DNA of 64,000 bases from Lota lota (lineage: Eukaryota > Chordata > Actinopteri > Gadiformes > Lotidae). The translations under genes were made by a program, and so were the position numbers. The DNA is taken from the NCBI GenBank assembly GCA_026745465.1, contig JACYXH010000739.1, positions 47,501 to 111,500 of the forward strand, written 5' to 3'. Positions 1 through 18,421 of this stretch are shown in pieces (positions within the stretch are counted from its first letter, which is position 1; each line of letters starts with the position of its first letter). A model generated the notes under the pieces. That model was not told where the DNA came from. It was given only the letters and a program-made list of their open reading frames with translations, and ran no database searches.

Positions 1-1387
<1,387 letters not shown>

Positions 1388-2658
1388 ACACTTACCTCTG
1401 CAGTTTTCTTTATGCATCTCCCTATCATTGTCTCTTTCCGTCTCTTTCTCTCGTTCCCTCCCTCTCTCAGCTCATTTATTTTTATGGAGATGGCAAACCA
1501 TTAGGGAGATGATTCTCTTACAGATTTCCCAGCAAGGTAGACCACAGTCTGGGAGCTGTTCCGCCTGAGCACTTGCACTGCAAAGCCTGCATTTACGCTG
1601 CAGTTCAAAATCCCACCGTTGAGCGCTGTTGGCTAACTCTCACTCAGCAACACACAAAAAATACGAGAGATGTAGTAGCTAAAATAGGAGGTGGGGGTAG
1701 ATAGACACGGTTCTGTCTCCAGTGAGTCACACATCAGAACCATGTAAATATTGTTCACTCTCCGTGCTTATTTCCTTAATATTTCACAAGAATAGTCCAA
1801 CGTTTCCGACAGATCGAGCTCAGTGCTCGGCATAAACCAGTGGGTGGTGTTTTATTATGTAGGCCTACTTCAATGATTGTCGGTTTAGTTTTTTTGTACT
1901 TTATATTAGTTGCCTTCTGGGCTTGGAGAAGTTTAACATTATCACTATTATGAAGTTATTCATGCCTCGTTGGCGTTTGTTTATGTATTATCTTCTACAG
2001 AATTCACCTTCTGGGCACCAACTGAAAAAGTCATTATTAAGAGAGTATAACATGTCTCTCTACTTCCTACAGTTTAGTTTTGACAACATCAGCCCACACC
2101 CCGCCCTCTCGCTCCATAGTTTACGTGAATGGTCAAAAAACATTTCTGATGGCGTCATTCTCACCTGTCAGTCTCATCAACTGTAACTTTAATGGTAGCA
2201 TGTCTGATAATATCATTGGCTTTTTTAAGCATAAGAAACAGCATAGGCCTGCAACACCACACTGAAACAATGTCACTATTAATGGATAGGTGGTTGCAGC
2301 CAACCATTGGTCCATCGAGCTGCCCGTGCCATTCGACTCCTGTCAAGACCAATCTGGCCAATCACAGCTCAAGCGCCACCCGGTTGGCCGGCCCAAATTG
2401 TTAGGGTTTTCCTCCAGTCTCTCTTGTACAACGAAAGTGTCACAAGACAGACTGGTAATCAAGGCTACTATTTATATGATCTGTAATATTCCATTCGGTT
2501 GTACTGTAAATTCTGCTGAAATGTCTAAAGATGTATGAGCAAGCAAGCTAATAAGATGTCAAAGTTATTCCTTTCATACAACATAACAAAAAGTGTGAAT
2601 ATTCTTCAGTGCATCTCAGATGCGTCAACCATTTATTACCATCAGCAGCAATGCCACC

Positions 2659-2678
2659 GATATATATATATATATATA
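2659..2678. repeat. Short (TA)n run
   Basis: About nine TA units followed by CACTCACT. A simple repeat only. Confidence 0.9.
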
Positions 2679-3411
2679 CACTCACTAACCCTATATGAGA
2701 GGGAGAGGAAATGTGTTGTCTTGATAATGTTATATCCGGCTTGAGATGTTAAAGGATTTGGCCGGTCTCGGCATAGACAATGTCCCCAATTAACCTGGGG
2801 TCTTAACGAACCGGGGGAAAATCCTTTAAACCTGCTAGTGCAGACAAACACAATTGTGTTGTCACAAATCGTTCAGCTGTAGAGGAGGTTTGGTGGATTC
2901 GATTTGGATGCAAAATAGCTAACAATGACTAACTAAGGTGAAAGTGTTTTGGCATACTCCATAGCTAGACTGAAAAGATGAGTAGCATGCGGTGAAACGA
3001 GGTGAAAACCTCAATTTATTTAATGTGTCTTTGAAAATAAAGGTTTGTCTTCCATTTGATAAAAAATACCGTGACAATGTATGCTACACTCTTAGCGATC
3101 GCCTCTCGCTTTGATCAAAGTACTCCCGCTTGTCCGTCCATCTATCAGTCCGCTGTGAAGGGGAGGGAAAAGAAGGAGAAGCAGATGAGCAACTTGGGAG
3201 AGATTTCACACCCTCGTCCCTGATAACCAAAGGCAGTCCGAGTAGCCAGGAGCGGTTTTGAGTGCAGTGACAGTTCTGGCTGCAGTAGAAGCAACAAGAA
3301 GCACTGTGAGTATGTGTGTGTTTAAGTGACCTCATTTCGTCATGTACTGCTTTGGTACAGAGTTGGTCCCTAAAAGGGGCTTTGGGGATTCAAGTACATT
3401 TGTTAAGACGC

Positions 3412-3447
3412 AGGAAGTACAGAGGCTACAGGAAGTACAGAGGCTAC
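3412..3447. repeat. Two-copy 18-bp tandem duplication
   Basis: The 18-mer AGGAAGTACAGAGGCTAC occurs twice head to tail without change. Each copy holds a GGAA core, so the duplication also doubles a potential ETS-type site. Function is not implied. Confidence 0.9.
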
Positions 3448-4234
3448 ACGAAGCGCTTGGAGAGCTGCTGAAGTGAAGGCCTTATTCCCTTGAATGCAAA
3501 TCACATTAATCTTTAGTTCATATGCTATATAGCCTATCTGATAGCATGCTTTGTAAATTATTTGCATTCAACGTGTGAAATATGAAATAAATGTGAAATA
3601 CAAAGGGAATTCAAAACAACATTCATCTACGTAAAACTCTACCTAAACCAGAATTTTCCCCAAACTACGTTTACAGAAAAACGAGACATCCCTCTCAGTT
3701 GTTCCCCGACATGTTCAACCCACTCATTCATCATACGGCACACGCCTCAGCTCCCCTGCAAGGTAAAACCTGAGGTAATATCATAGGATAATTTATAACA
3801 AATAAGATGGAATAGCCTCGGGATTAAGGAGGGGGCACACACAATCACCTTAAAATATTTGGCAGTGTGCTCTTTAGCCGTGACCTACTCTGTGTTTGGC
3901 CAATGGGAAATAGGAGTCTTCTGGGCGACCTTGATTAATGGTCATGATTACCTACTCAGAAAATGTGGTTTCATGGGCCAACGGCATCACTTTTATGACT
4001 TTAATCCCCGGGCGCCATGCTTAATCTTACGGAAAACACTGTGGACAGCCCTTAAAGACTCTAACGTTGCGTGACCAAAGATATGACCTTTTATATGCAT
4101 ACACCTCCTTCCTTTCACCCCCTCTTACACGTTTATGTTTGCATATGGTAAGACCCCGGCCCGGTTCACACCACGCATACAAGGGCACGTGTCTCCTGAG
4201 GTTAACAGGCTTGTTTCCGCCTCTCTTGGCGGAA

Positions 4235-4638
4235 GTCTCCCCGGTGACACTTTACAATAAGGGAACATTAATTCATGGATTAATTAATTCGCACATAAAA
4301 GGCATTTGCTCTTGTACCATTACTCGGATTCATTCCAAACCTCTTGGAGCTATTTATCTCATCGCCCCCAAGGGATCCTGAGAAAATGATATTGATTTGA
4401 CCTATATCGTTAGAGTGGCGTTGACAAACGTGTGCAAAAACTCAAAACCTCATTAGGAATGACATTTTCTATTAAATTAAAAACAGCCGATTAAATAATG
4501 TATAAATGAATACCTAAGTCAACATGAACACCACAGGTCAATTATTACTACTCATAATTTAACTGTTAATTAATGCTTATTACTGCATCAACTAATGTTA
4601 ATTAATGTACCCTTATTGTAAAGTGTAACCGTCTCCCC
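4235..4638. mobile_element. Non-autonomous hAT-type MITE with 8-bp target-site duplication
   Basis: The element body is 4243-4630 (388 bp). Its ends are inverted repeats: the left end reads GGTGACACTTTACAATAAGG and the right end is its complement with few changes, followed inward by similar ATTAATTAA-rich sequence. Both sides carry the identical 8-mer GTCTCCCC (4235-4242 and 4631-4638). An 8-bp duplication is the hallmark of hAT-superfamily insertion, and this type of terminal repeat is common in fish genomes. There is no transposase frame inside, so it must have been moved in trans. The intact duplication suggests a fairly recent insertion. Confidence 0.9.
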
Positions 4639-5426
4639 TGTGTGGAGCAGCTCCCTGTCAGCATCCCCTTATCACTGAAGCTACACTTAATCTCATTCAG
4701 TTCACAAAAACAAGGGCAGCCCTCATCAGACCCGAATTCACTCACTGAGCTTCAAAGTAAAGGTTGTGTTGCGGTGTGACATTTCCCTCGACAACTTCTC
4801 AGGTGGCTTTTACTGTGGAGGAACATCACCTATAGTTGTCGCTTGTCACTTGGTAACTGTTAGAAGTTAGCGGAGGACCAAAACACGGCTGACAACCAGA
4901 TTGCGAGGGGAAAGGTGAGCGAGAAACAAATAGTCATTTAACAGCACGTCTGTTTCATGTTTGACAATGTAGGCCTCCTCTGTTATTGAAAGCATAGTTT
5001 GGAGGCCGAATAAAACAAGATAGTGTTTGATAGAAAAGAAAAGAAAAGTTGACCAATCCAAAAGAAAGGCTGTCTGTTCTGCTAGCATAGTCGCTTTTGT
5101 GTTCTGTTTCAGAACACAAAGTAAAAGTTTGTTTGAAAGAACTAACCGAAGCCTCAAGTGTTCAAATTAACTGGAATTAAAACATTTTTTTTTTGTGGGG
5201 GGCGGGGGCGTTGAAACAGCATGGAGGTGTTGCTTGGGGGAATATATAAAAAAAAAACTAAAAACACTTCATTTATGTTGGGTTTGAAGGATGCGTGGAT
5301 ACAGAAACCCATTTGTAGAGCTGCCACTTCCTACCGCGCGGCCAGACTTGAACGCTTTCCAGGGCGAGCCCTCCACAATGTTAACAATTAAATATCACCT
5401 GCAAGTACGCAAGGGGAGGCTAAACA
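4639..5426. other. Anonymous non-coding stretch
   Basis: No gene is seen. A T-rich/G-rich run lies at about 5184-5210 and an A run at about 5249-5258. Confidence 0.5.
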
Positions 5427-7329
<1,903 letters not shown>

Positions 7330-7740
7330 GAGAGCAGCCCTCGGGATTTATGAATACAACACTAATAGTACAATGCGTGGAATAATTATTGAGGTCACCA
7401 TGTCTATAATTAAACTATTAAATACTAGCATTGATAATAAACAATGCATGCAATTACACATACACGGGGATAAATCTCTGGCTATAATTAGAGTGACACG
7501 ATAAATGGAAAGGTGGGAGAGACCCCAAGGGCAATATTATGGTTGGTTTTATTTACCAAACTACATAAATTAGTGGCAATAGCCTTTATTAGTTCAATTC
7601 CCCTCCTCTCATCTCCCAGTGGGCTCTACGACGCAGACTTTAATGATTTAGTCTGCAGAGGGAGCAGTCGTTACTAGCATCTGTGTCATGAATGTATTTC
7701 ACATTAATGTGTCAATAATTTAAAGCCAATGTAAAGATAT
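7330..7740. promoter_or_regulatory. Possible conserved non-coding element, TAAT-rich
   Basis: This unique-looking 400-bp stretch has no useful open frame but about 15 TAAT/ATTA cores, including TAATTATT, ATAATTA, CTATAATTAG and CATTAATG. Clusters of such homeodomain-type cores in non-repetitive DNA resemble conserved enhancers near developmental regulators. That is inference from composition only; AT-rich neutral DNA also gives many such cores. Confidence 0.2.
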
Positions 7741-7764
7741 GCACTGAGAAGGTTATTTACACTT

Positions 7765-7935
7765 TAGTTATTCAGATCAGGAGGTTTTATCCAAAGCGAC
7801 TTACAATGAATTCAGATGCACGTTAATCGGGGGGGGGGGGGGGGGGGGTACTGTGAACAGGACAGCCTACAGGGAGGCAATGTGGGCATTGGGTATCAAA
7901 TACCCTATTCACTACTAGATTATGGCTAATGGCAA
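7765..7935 (-). mobile_element. tRNA-derived SINE, minus strand, carrying a G20 run
   Basis: Reading the minus strand, the copy runs from a B-box-like GGGTATTTGATACCC (7890-7905) to the usual fish 3' part, TGTAAGTCGCTTTGGATAAA. The G20/C20 homopolymer (7829-7848) sits exactly where other copies have a short C block followed by the ATTAA segment. No functional product is expected. Confidence 0.75.
7829..7848. repeat. Poly-G tract, 20 nt
   Basis: An uninterrupted G20 inside the SINE copy at 7765-7935, apparently expanded from its internal C block on the element strand. Confidence 0.97.
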
Positions 7936-8079
7936 CACAATGGTACATTTAACATGTCTTAGCGATCGTCAAATTCACCATATACACAATGCATTCAAAC
8001 AGGTTGTAAATTTTTTGTTGGACCATTATAACTTCACATTAATCTTTCAAGATAGAAAAAAAAGTCCCTTCTGAGACTT

Positions 8080-8345
8080 GGAAGACGTAGAGATGCCGAT
8101 GATTATTTTTAGTCAAGAAGTCAAAGTCTTTTTGAATTCATCTCCCAGCTTAATGATCACCCTCTTAAGTCGCAGAGCGGGCAAAATATTTTCCACTTTA
8201 TTACTCATAAAGCACTTCCGATTGTATTACTCATCTCTGAGCAGATTGGATTATGGGTAAAGCTCTATGGGCGCTTCGACTGTTGATTTCCCCCGAGTCC
8301 GTCGGGTGAACTTTAATGATTTCACATCTCCACGCAAACCCTGAG
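8080..8345. promoter_or_regulatory. Second TAAT-containing unique block, possible conserved element
   Basis: It contains CTTAATGATC, CTTTAATGATTTC, TTTATTACTC and TTGTATTACTC within non-repetitive sequence and lies about 350 bp from the block at 7330. CTTTAATGATTT occurs in both blocks (about 7640 and 8312). Whether it is conserved cannot be judged from one sequence. Confidence 0.2.
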
Positions 8346-8363
8346 GTGTCTTAATTTCATGAG

Positions 8364-8378
8364 CCCCCCCCCCCCCCC
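8364..8378. repeat. Poly-C tract, 15 nt
   Basis: An uninterrupted C15 in otherwise unique DNA. Confidence 0.97.
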
Positions 8379-9082
8379 TGTGCAAGGCCGAGGGACCGTG
8401 TGACGTCCAAAAGTTTGACTTGAGGTGGCAGCTCCTGACATCGGTCAGTAGTTTCCCATTACATCCCGTTGAGGTGGAAGAAGTACTCCATCAGAAGCAT
8501 TGTCAAAATACAAAATGTTAATGTGTTCAAAGTGATGGGGAGTTTGGCGGATTTCCAATTACTCAGCTATGTAACAGCCACAATCTATTATACATCCCTC
8601 CCCTCCTCCTTTCATGATGATAATGAATAACGGTGCTTGCATAATGTCCCTTTCTTTCAGTTTTCAGTTCGCGGAGCCGGAGGAGACATATTGAACATAG
8701 TTTGAAGCCATGCCTGAAGCTATGGCTGTAGCATAGCTCACAGATATATACTCAAGGCCTAAGAGGCACAATGAGTGTTAAAAGATTCAATAGAAACCAA
8801 TTATTTCACTTGGACAAATTACAAGTAGTTAGGCCTCTATCTATCTATCTATCTCAATATCAATATATATATCTTTCTGAAGTGTATTTTGTACTATTTG
8901 TCAAATAAATGTATAGTATCTTTTTCTGGCATTTTGTAACTTTAATGCATTTTATATTTGTTTTATTAATGAAAGTACAATCAATCGCTCACTGTGCGAA
9001 CAGTGAAGCATATAGATGTGTTTGCGGTAATCAGTAAGTAAACACATTAGTGCAAATGTCACACAGCTAAAAGAGGTCTTTG
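8379..9082. other. Anonymous non-coding stretch
   Basis: No gene is seen. It includes a short TCTA run at 8834-8854 followed by an AT-rich segment. Confidence 0.5.
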
Positions 9083-9200
9083 TCAAGTCATTTATATTTT
9101 TACAGTCTTAAAAGACATCCCTAGACCACATTATACGCCACCTAATGCCCATGTCCTCTGGGGGGCAAGGAAAACCCAGAGGGAGGAAACACATAAGAGG
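9083..9200 (-). mobile_element. L2-type retroelement 3' end, minus strand
   Basis: Read on the minus strand, it has the order seen in many fish LINE/SINE tails: TTTCCTCCCTCTGGGTTTTC, CCTTGCC, and a terminal ATATAAATGACTTGAC. A plus-strand relative lies at 29051-29187. No reverse-transcriptase sequence accompanies it, so it is a 5'-truncated fragment. Confidence 0.55.
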
Positions 9201-9522
9201 ATTCTCCTTCCAGGGATGGTTAGGAATGGGCCAATTTGGCAGACCTATAATGGTATCACTGTTACAACCCAATGCCCAACCCATCTGAAACCCCTAAACA
9301 ATGGCGTTGAAGCGGGGCAAAACGAGAGGCGATACCCGGTCAGGTCCCAGCAGTTCACCCTGCTAGGCCCACCGGGGGCTTGGACCGCTGAGTCTGCCTT
9401 TCGCTCCAAGCTTTAGATCGCTTTATTGCTGATTGTTTATTGTGGACTTTGTGTGCTTTAAGAACATTAGTGCGCACACAAAATTACACAAACCAAAACA
9501 TGCAGGGACTACGCACTTTTTC

Positions 9523-9610
9523 TCATCAAAGTGCATCCTTCGATTTCAGTCTGTATCGTGTCTCAAATTCAACAGAATATGAATCCAGTTAACCACTTGA
9601 CTACAACTTC
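9523..9610. repeat. Dispersed repeat, copy 1 (paired with 11293-11410)
   Basis: Shared words in the same order with 11293-11410: ATCAAAGTGCATCCTT, GTGTCTCAAATTCAACA and TTGACTACAAC. The second copy has about 22 extra bases in the middle. The family is not recognised. Copy 1 runs into the double hairpin at 9599-9646. Confidence 0.65.
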
Positions 9611-9646
9611 ATTATCTTAAAATGAAGTTGTAGTCTTCATTTTAAG
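9599..9646. other. Two overlapping, mutually exclusive hairpins
   Basis: Hairpin 1 pairs 9599-9613 with 9621-9635 (15 bp, perfect, 7-nt loop). Hairpin 2 pairs 9616-9627 with 9635-9646 (12 bp, perfect, 7-nt loop). The right arm of hairpin 1 overlaps the left arm of hairpin 2, so one strand can form only one at a time. Confidence 0.85.
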
Positions 9647-9829
9647 CTTGGGCTCTCCTGCATGGGAGCCTGGATCACCTGCTTCATGCAGGAAATCTCT
9701 CCCCGAGTGTGTGTGGTGATGGCTGAAATCAATCACGACTGTAGGCTAGTCTGTTGACCCTGGCCTACCTCTTTCCTGCATTGTGTATGTACTTTGAAGA
9801 CATGTTAAATGTACCATTATGTTGCCATG

Positions 9830-9870
9830 AGCGAAAGGTCCTTGGTTTGATTCCCATTGTCCACAGCTTC
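9830..9870 (+). mobile_element. Fragment of tRNA-derived SINE, 5' part
   Basis: ATGAGCGAAAGGTCCTTGG then TTTGATTCCC and a CACAGCTTCTAGG segment match the B-box region and following part of the SINE copies elsewhere in the window. The 3' part is missing. Confidence 0.4.
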
Positions 9871-10499
9871 TAGGCATTAAACAGACATTGGGTTTTTATA
9901 TATACATTAAAAACACACATTGCCAAAGTATGTGGCCAACTTAAAGAAAGCAAAAAATGAATTTGTCAAGGTGACCAGTTTTTTTCCTTGGGTTTATATT
10001 TTATAAAATCTATATCTAGTTCTGTTTGATCATCCAGTCTCAATGTGGCTTGATAATTCATATTTAAGACATTATTTCATGTGAAAAAATTTGCCCTATT
10101 AAATATTTAAAATATATATTTTTTTATAATGTAATATAAACAAATACTGGATTCACCAAACCCTCCATACTGCCAATATTTCATGATAACTTCATTATTT
10201 AGGGTGGGATGATGAAACTAAAGATTGGGCTAATGCTAACTGAACATTAGCATGATTGGCCAGTAAACAATTCCATTACTAAGTGGGCATGATTAATTGT
10301 ATTTTCCTCTCTTGGCGAATGCTATCTCCTGCCAATTTCTACACCACCAATCACTCGAACTGAGAGTCTAAAGTCGCAATAATGGAGCTTTTTTCCTGCC
10401 AGAAAGTCCCAAGGCGTCTACCGATGGCCACTCCACCGTCAACGATCATTTTGCAACTACCATCCGAGCAGAACACGGATGTCACATCGGACGTCATAC
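9871..10499. other. Anonymous AT-rich non-coding stretch
   Basis: No gene is seen. AT-rich segments lie around 9895 and 10080-10145. Confidence 0.5.
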
Positions 10500-10735
10500 A
10501 TTACTATTTAATCATCTGGCAGACGGTTTTATCCAAAGTGTCTTCCAGTGTATTCAGATACAAGTCAGGAGCAGGTAGGGGAATTGGCAGATTGCTCAAG
10601 CATGATTACAGCTTGGGCTGCTGTCATAAGGAGTCAAACACTGTAGTCACTGTTGCCATCCTGTTGATTGGGGTAAAACCAGGTACCAGAACTGAAACAG
10701 AGTAGCAGTGAGTGAGTGCTGACCCGACAACATCC
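10500..10735 (-). mobile_element. Degraded tRNA-derived SINE, minus strand
   Basis: The left end (10505-10545) is the complement of the SINE 3' part (TTTGGATAAAACCGTCTGCC on the minus strand). A degenerate B-box region lies near 10630. It is more diverged than the copies at 22940, 36138 and 61985, so probably older. Confidence 0.6.
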
Positions 10736-12930
10736 TTACAACTCCGCCGTATGATGCAACCGTCTGCAAGGTGGTTGAAATTGAGCATCGCCGCCAAGGA
10801 CATTGAATCAGAATATAGTGAATCATCTTTGATGTTGGTTTTTTGCTTTTCTTCCAATAACCTCTAAAAGACAAGCTGTGGTTATTCATCGCTAATTGGA
10901 TAAATATGGCCATGGTGTTGCTGCTGCAATCTAATGTTGGAAAAATTTGATTGTTGTAACAATTTTATTTCGGTCAAATTAAGCTGTCATTACCTCCCAG
11001 CGCTGTTCCTTTTTTTTCCTACACATTGTTCAGAAGGTACGATGTTGAGGTTGAAGTTGGTATTCAAGATAGTTTTTAGAGAACGACCACCACTGAACTC
11101 TTTGAACAGACTCCAACGGACACTGGCATGTCTCCGTCAACACTTCTACCGTCCACATACACAACATAGGTATATTAAAAACTAGCTCCTTAAAATAACC
11201 CGATTTGTATGAGGGCCTTAAAGACAGCAGAAAGATATAAAATAAAATAGATATTTGATTGATTGTTGATTCCATGCACAAAAGGTGTAATTAAGTTCAT
11301 CAAAAGTGCATCCTTTGAATTACTGGCTTGTCATTAGACTCCAGACTGTACCATGTCTCAAACTCAACACAATGTGAAAGAAATCAGATTAATTACCTGA
11401 CTACAACCTCCTAAGCCATTTCATTCCATCCAATAAACCACCCAAAAGAAATCGGAATCTCCCCGTCCTGAATTTACATTTGTAAGATAAAAAAACACCT
11501 TTAATTCTTACTTGAACAACTTAATAGCACGTACAAAAACTGAAGCATTTGACGAGAGCACAAAACCCAGGCCATTGATTACTCTTTATTTAGGCAACGC
11601 ACATTTGTTTATCTCAATGGAGCAGCGAACAGTGGCAGCCCTTCAAAACCCAGATCGATGGCTGGCTTGTAGCCTGTAGCCGCTGCATTGCATTACCATA
11701 GTAATGACTCTCTGGCCCTTCCTCTTCCTCCTCCTCTTCCTCTTCCAGTAAGCAAATCGTCACAACCTTTGACAAATGGCATCAGAATCTTAAAGGATAT
11801 CAACAAGGTCAGAATCAACAAAATACACTTTTTGTTTAGCCTAAGTGTGTAATTTGTTTTGTTTGAATATACCTCTCACAAGTTTCTCTGCGAGTCTCCG
11901 ATTTATTCTTTTCTCAGTATTGTTATTTGACACTTTTTATAAATTTTTCCTGCTGTGTTGTTTCCCTTCACTTTGTACTGCAGTGTTGCATGGACAGCGC
12001 TGTAGGAATTGGGTTTAATTGAATGATTGTCGGCGAGGCAAATGAGGGACCTGAAAAGTTCCTCTCTGATTTGCAATGAACCTTTATCATAGCCAAGCGA
12101 GAAATAGTGGTTGCCTTGGTCGAAAGAAATCAGGCGTTCTGAGGAAATATGGCCGCTTTTGTGTGTCACACCACCCGTGTGGTGTATGCTTTGAAAATGG
12201 TTTCAATCCAAGTCGTACCCATGAAGACATATAGGTTCAATCACATGAAGTCGATTTGCGTCGCAATCCAATAGATTTATAAACTATATTGTTTGTTGTT
12301 TTTGCCAATACATTGCATCTCTGTAGCACACTGTAGATCCAGTCCAAGACCTGATCAAGACTCTCCAATCATTTATTTCAAGAAAAACGTGTTTGGATGA
12401 TGGAGTCTTAGGTAACTTGAACGTGGTCATCATTATGATTTTCAGACATATTTGTGTCTCAAATTCCTTTTTTATAGAGGGAGGAGAGAACGAGAGAGAG
12501 AAAGAGCAAACAAGAGAAATGGATGGAGACAGAGAGTGACAAGGCGCTCAATTATGCAGTTAGGCATGTGCCCTTCCCCTAATTAAAATAAAATAAAGAG
12601 ACCCACTATTACCAACTCACAGATGGCTGATGGTCTTCTATTTGGGTCCCTGAGGATCCAAACTTGCCTTTGCTTGCAGAGAGAGTTGGCATTTCAAGTG
12701 TATTAGCGAGCCTCATTTGCTCTCCCGTGCTTACACCCACAGTGACATCAACTCATGGCGAAGGTATACCTCTCTCTGCTGGGGGAAAGGCCAAGCATAC
12801 TGGGGATGTTTATAGCAAGAGGTTCATTCGAATTTCAATTATCAGCGTGAGTCAGACTGTCACTGAGTCTTTTGTTTAAGTTTCATAGTCCTTTATTTGG
12901 ACATTTTTACAATTAAGTTTACTCAACTAA
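10736..12930. other. Anonymous non-coding stretch
   Basis: No gene is seen. It contains the second copy of a dispersed repeat (11293-11410), a CTTCCT-rich run (11718-11748) and a purine-rich GAGA run (12478-12540). Confidence 0.5.
11293..11410. repeat. Dispersed repeat, copy 2 (paired with 9523-9610)
   Basis: Direct-orientation relative of 9523-9610, about 1.77 kb away. It shares GTGCATCCTTTGAATT-like, GTCTCAAACTCAACACAAT-like and CTGACTACAACC-like words. Confidence 0.65.
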
Positions 12931-16722
<3,792 letters not shown>

Positions 16723-17185
16723 GGAGACAGTCACGACAGCGATGTCATTATACGCTTGGTTGGAGGCGTGGAGAAGTTGGTTCTGGTGGAGTTTTGAGAA
16801 CTGTGAGTGACTATGAGAACTGTGTTATTAGAGGAATTTATTTATTTTATTATTTAACTGGGACAATGCACAATAATTATATTGCACCACATCTGTCTGT
16901 GATTTCTTTTTTTTTTATGTACTGAGTTGGTTCAGGTGGTCACATTTTTCAGGGAGTAAAGTTGACTTTCATTGTCATTAGAGGAATTGATTTATTTGTT
17001 TAACGGGGACACTGCACCAGAGATAGCTAGGAGCACATTTTTCATCTGTAGTCTGTGGGTGGGAGTGATTATACTATTGGTTACTTGGACAAGTGAAGTG
17101 TATTAAGTGGTTTTAGTGGTTGTGTTTTTAATTGGAGACAGTCACGACAGGAATCTTGATTGTACACTTGTTTATAGACCTGGCT
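16723..17185. repeat. Nested direct repeats
   Basis: The exact 17-mer GGAGACAGTCACGACAG occurs at 16723 and 17134, and similarity continues about 35 bases past each copy. A second word, ATTAGAGGAATT followed by TTATTT..TTAAC.GGGACA.TGCAC, occurs at 16827 and 16978. The two pairs have different spacing (411 and 151 bp), so this is a rearranged or nested duplication rather than a simple tandem repeat. The GGGACA.TGCAC word looks like part of a fish dispersed repeat. Confidence 0.7.
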
Positions 17186-17229
17186 TTGCAGTACAGTTTA
17201 TCCTTGTTGTAATTCTTACCTTAGACTTT

Positions 17230-17412
17230 GGGGCCAGGATAGTGTAGCGGCTACGGTGTTGGGACTCCCAGCCAAAAGGGGTCGGTCCTCAATGTCTGCA
17301 GTCTACCTATAGGTATCCTTGAGCAAGATGCCTCATTTACATCCTTATTACTGATGTGCCTCATAGTGATTGTATGTTGATTTGGATTAAAGTATCTGCT
17401 AAATGAACATTA
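17230..17412 (+). mobile_element. tRNA-derived SINE, plus strand
   Basis: The 5' tRNA-like part (AGTGTAGCGGCTACGGTGTT, then CCCAGCCAAAAGG) is followed by a degenerate B box (GGTCGGTCCTCAA), the body (TGCAGTCTACCTATAGGTA, CCTTGAGCAAGATGCCT) and a 3' part TTGGATTAAAGTATCTGCT ending in AAATGAACAT. All the blocks of the family are present, with point changes. Confidence 0.85.
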
Positions 17413-17468
17413 CGTTGTATGATTTACGTACTGATATGTTAGTGGCAGTGGTCATTCAGTGTATGCTT

Positions 17469-18037
17469 TGTGACCGTTTGCGACTCGGTGGGAAACACGG
17501 ACCACAGCAGACAGGGTGTGGGCACCAGTAACAAAGGTTTATTCAAAAGAATGATGAGGACAAGGGGGGGGGGGAGGGTGAAACTTCAACGTAGGTCTCC
17601 TGGTAGGGCTTCAGGGGTGAGCTGGAGGCTGGGTGGAGAACAAAGGAAAGCGGGGTGAGATACAGTAGGCACCACACACAAAAACGTCCTTCTCTCCTAG
17701 TGTCTCTACACGTATAAGGGCGTTCCTCTTCATGGCCAGTAGCCGCTTACCGTACTTCAGGAAGTCGCCACAATCCTTCCTCGAGGGGAGAGGTTCTCCC
17801 TGCCTTTATAGCTGGCCCACTCTCTTGTGGCCACATGGCCGGCAGGTGTTCCCCATTGGCAATCATGCAGCAGGTGTGCCGGATAATACTGATGCTCAAT
17901 TACTTTCCCCAGTGCTTGTCTTTTGGGGAAAGGCCGTTGTCCATGGTGCTGCTCTCCTTTCCCCTTTGTGGAGGGTCTTTGGCGTCGAGGCCCTCCACAG
18001 CTTGTAATTTCTGCACCTCATTTCCAACAAGAATACA
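17469..18037 (-). mobile_element. Probable solo LTR, minus strand
   Basis: On the minus strand there is a TATA box (CTATAAAGGC at 17802-17811) followed about 260 bp downstream by a polyadenylation signal AATAAA (17538-17543) in GAATAAACC context. The segment can be bounded by TGT at the 5' side (plus-strand ACA near 18035) and ACA at the 3' side (17469-17471). This U3-TATA-R-AATAAA order fits a retrotransposon LTR. No gag-pol sequence lies on either side (a SINE ends at 17412), so it would be a solo LTR left by recombination. No clear target duplication was found, so the ends are approximate. Confidence 0.45.
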
Positions 18038-18297
18038 CTACCTCATATAAGACGACGACAACAAGCATGGATTTGGTGCGTTTTCAAGATGTATATATTT
18101 TCATAACTGGCTGCTATGTTTCTCATGCCAAACCCTGTAGACTCCACACAAAACAGCAACAACGCAGTGTGTTTGTGTTTTCCTTAGGGGGCCCTGATGG
18201 AGGCTCAGTCCTTGATGAGTAGGAATCATCACAGACTGATCACTTGGTTTCTCGTATCTACCCACTAGGATATGAATGTTGAATTCAGATTGACCCC

Positions 18298-18421
<124 letters not shown>

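Noticed and set aside
17732..18007. 91-codon open frame, plus strand
   Set aside because: It lies antisense inside the probable solo LTR. Such frames recur as spurious predictions in repeats.
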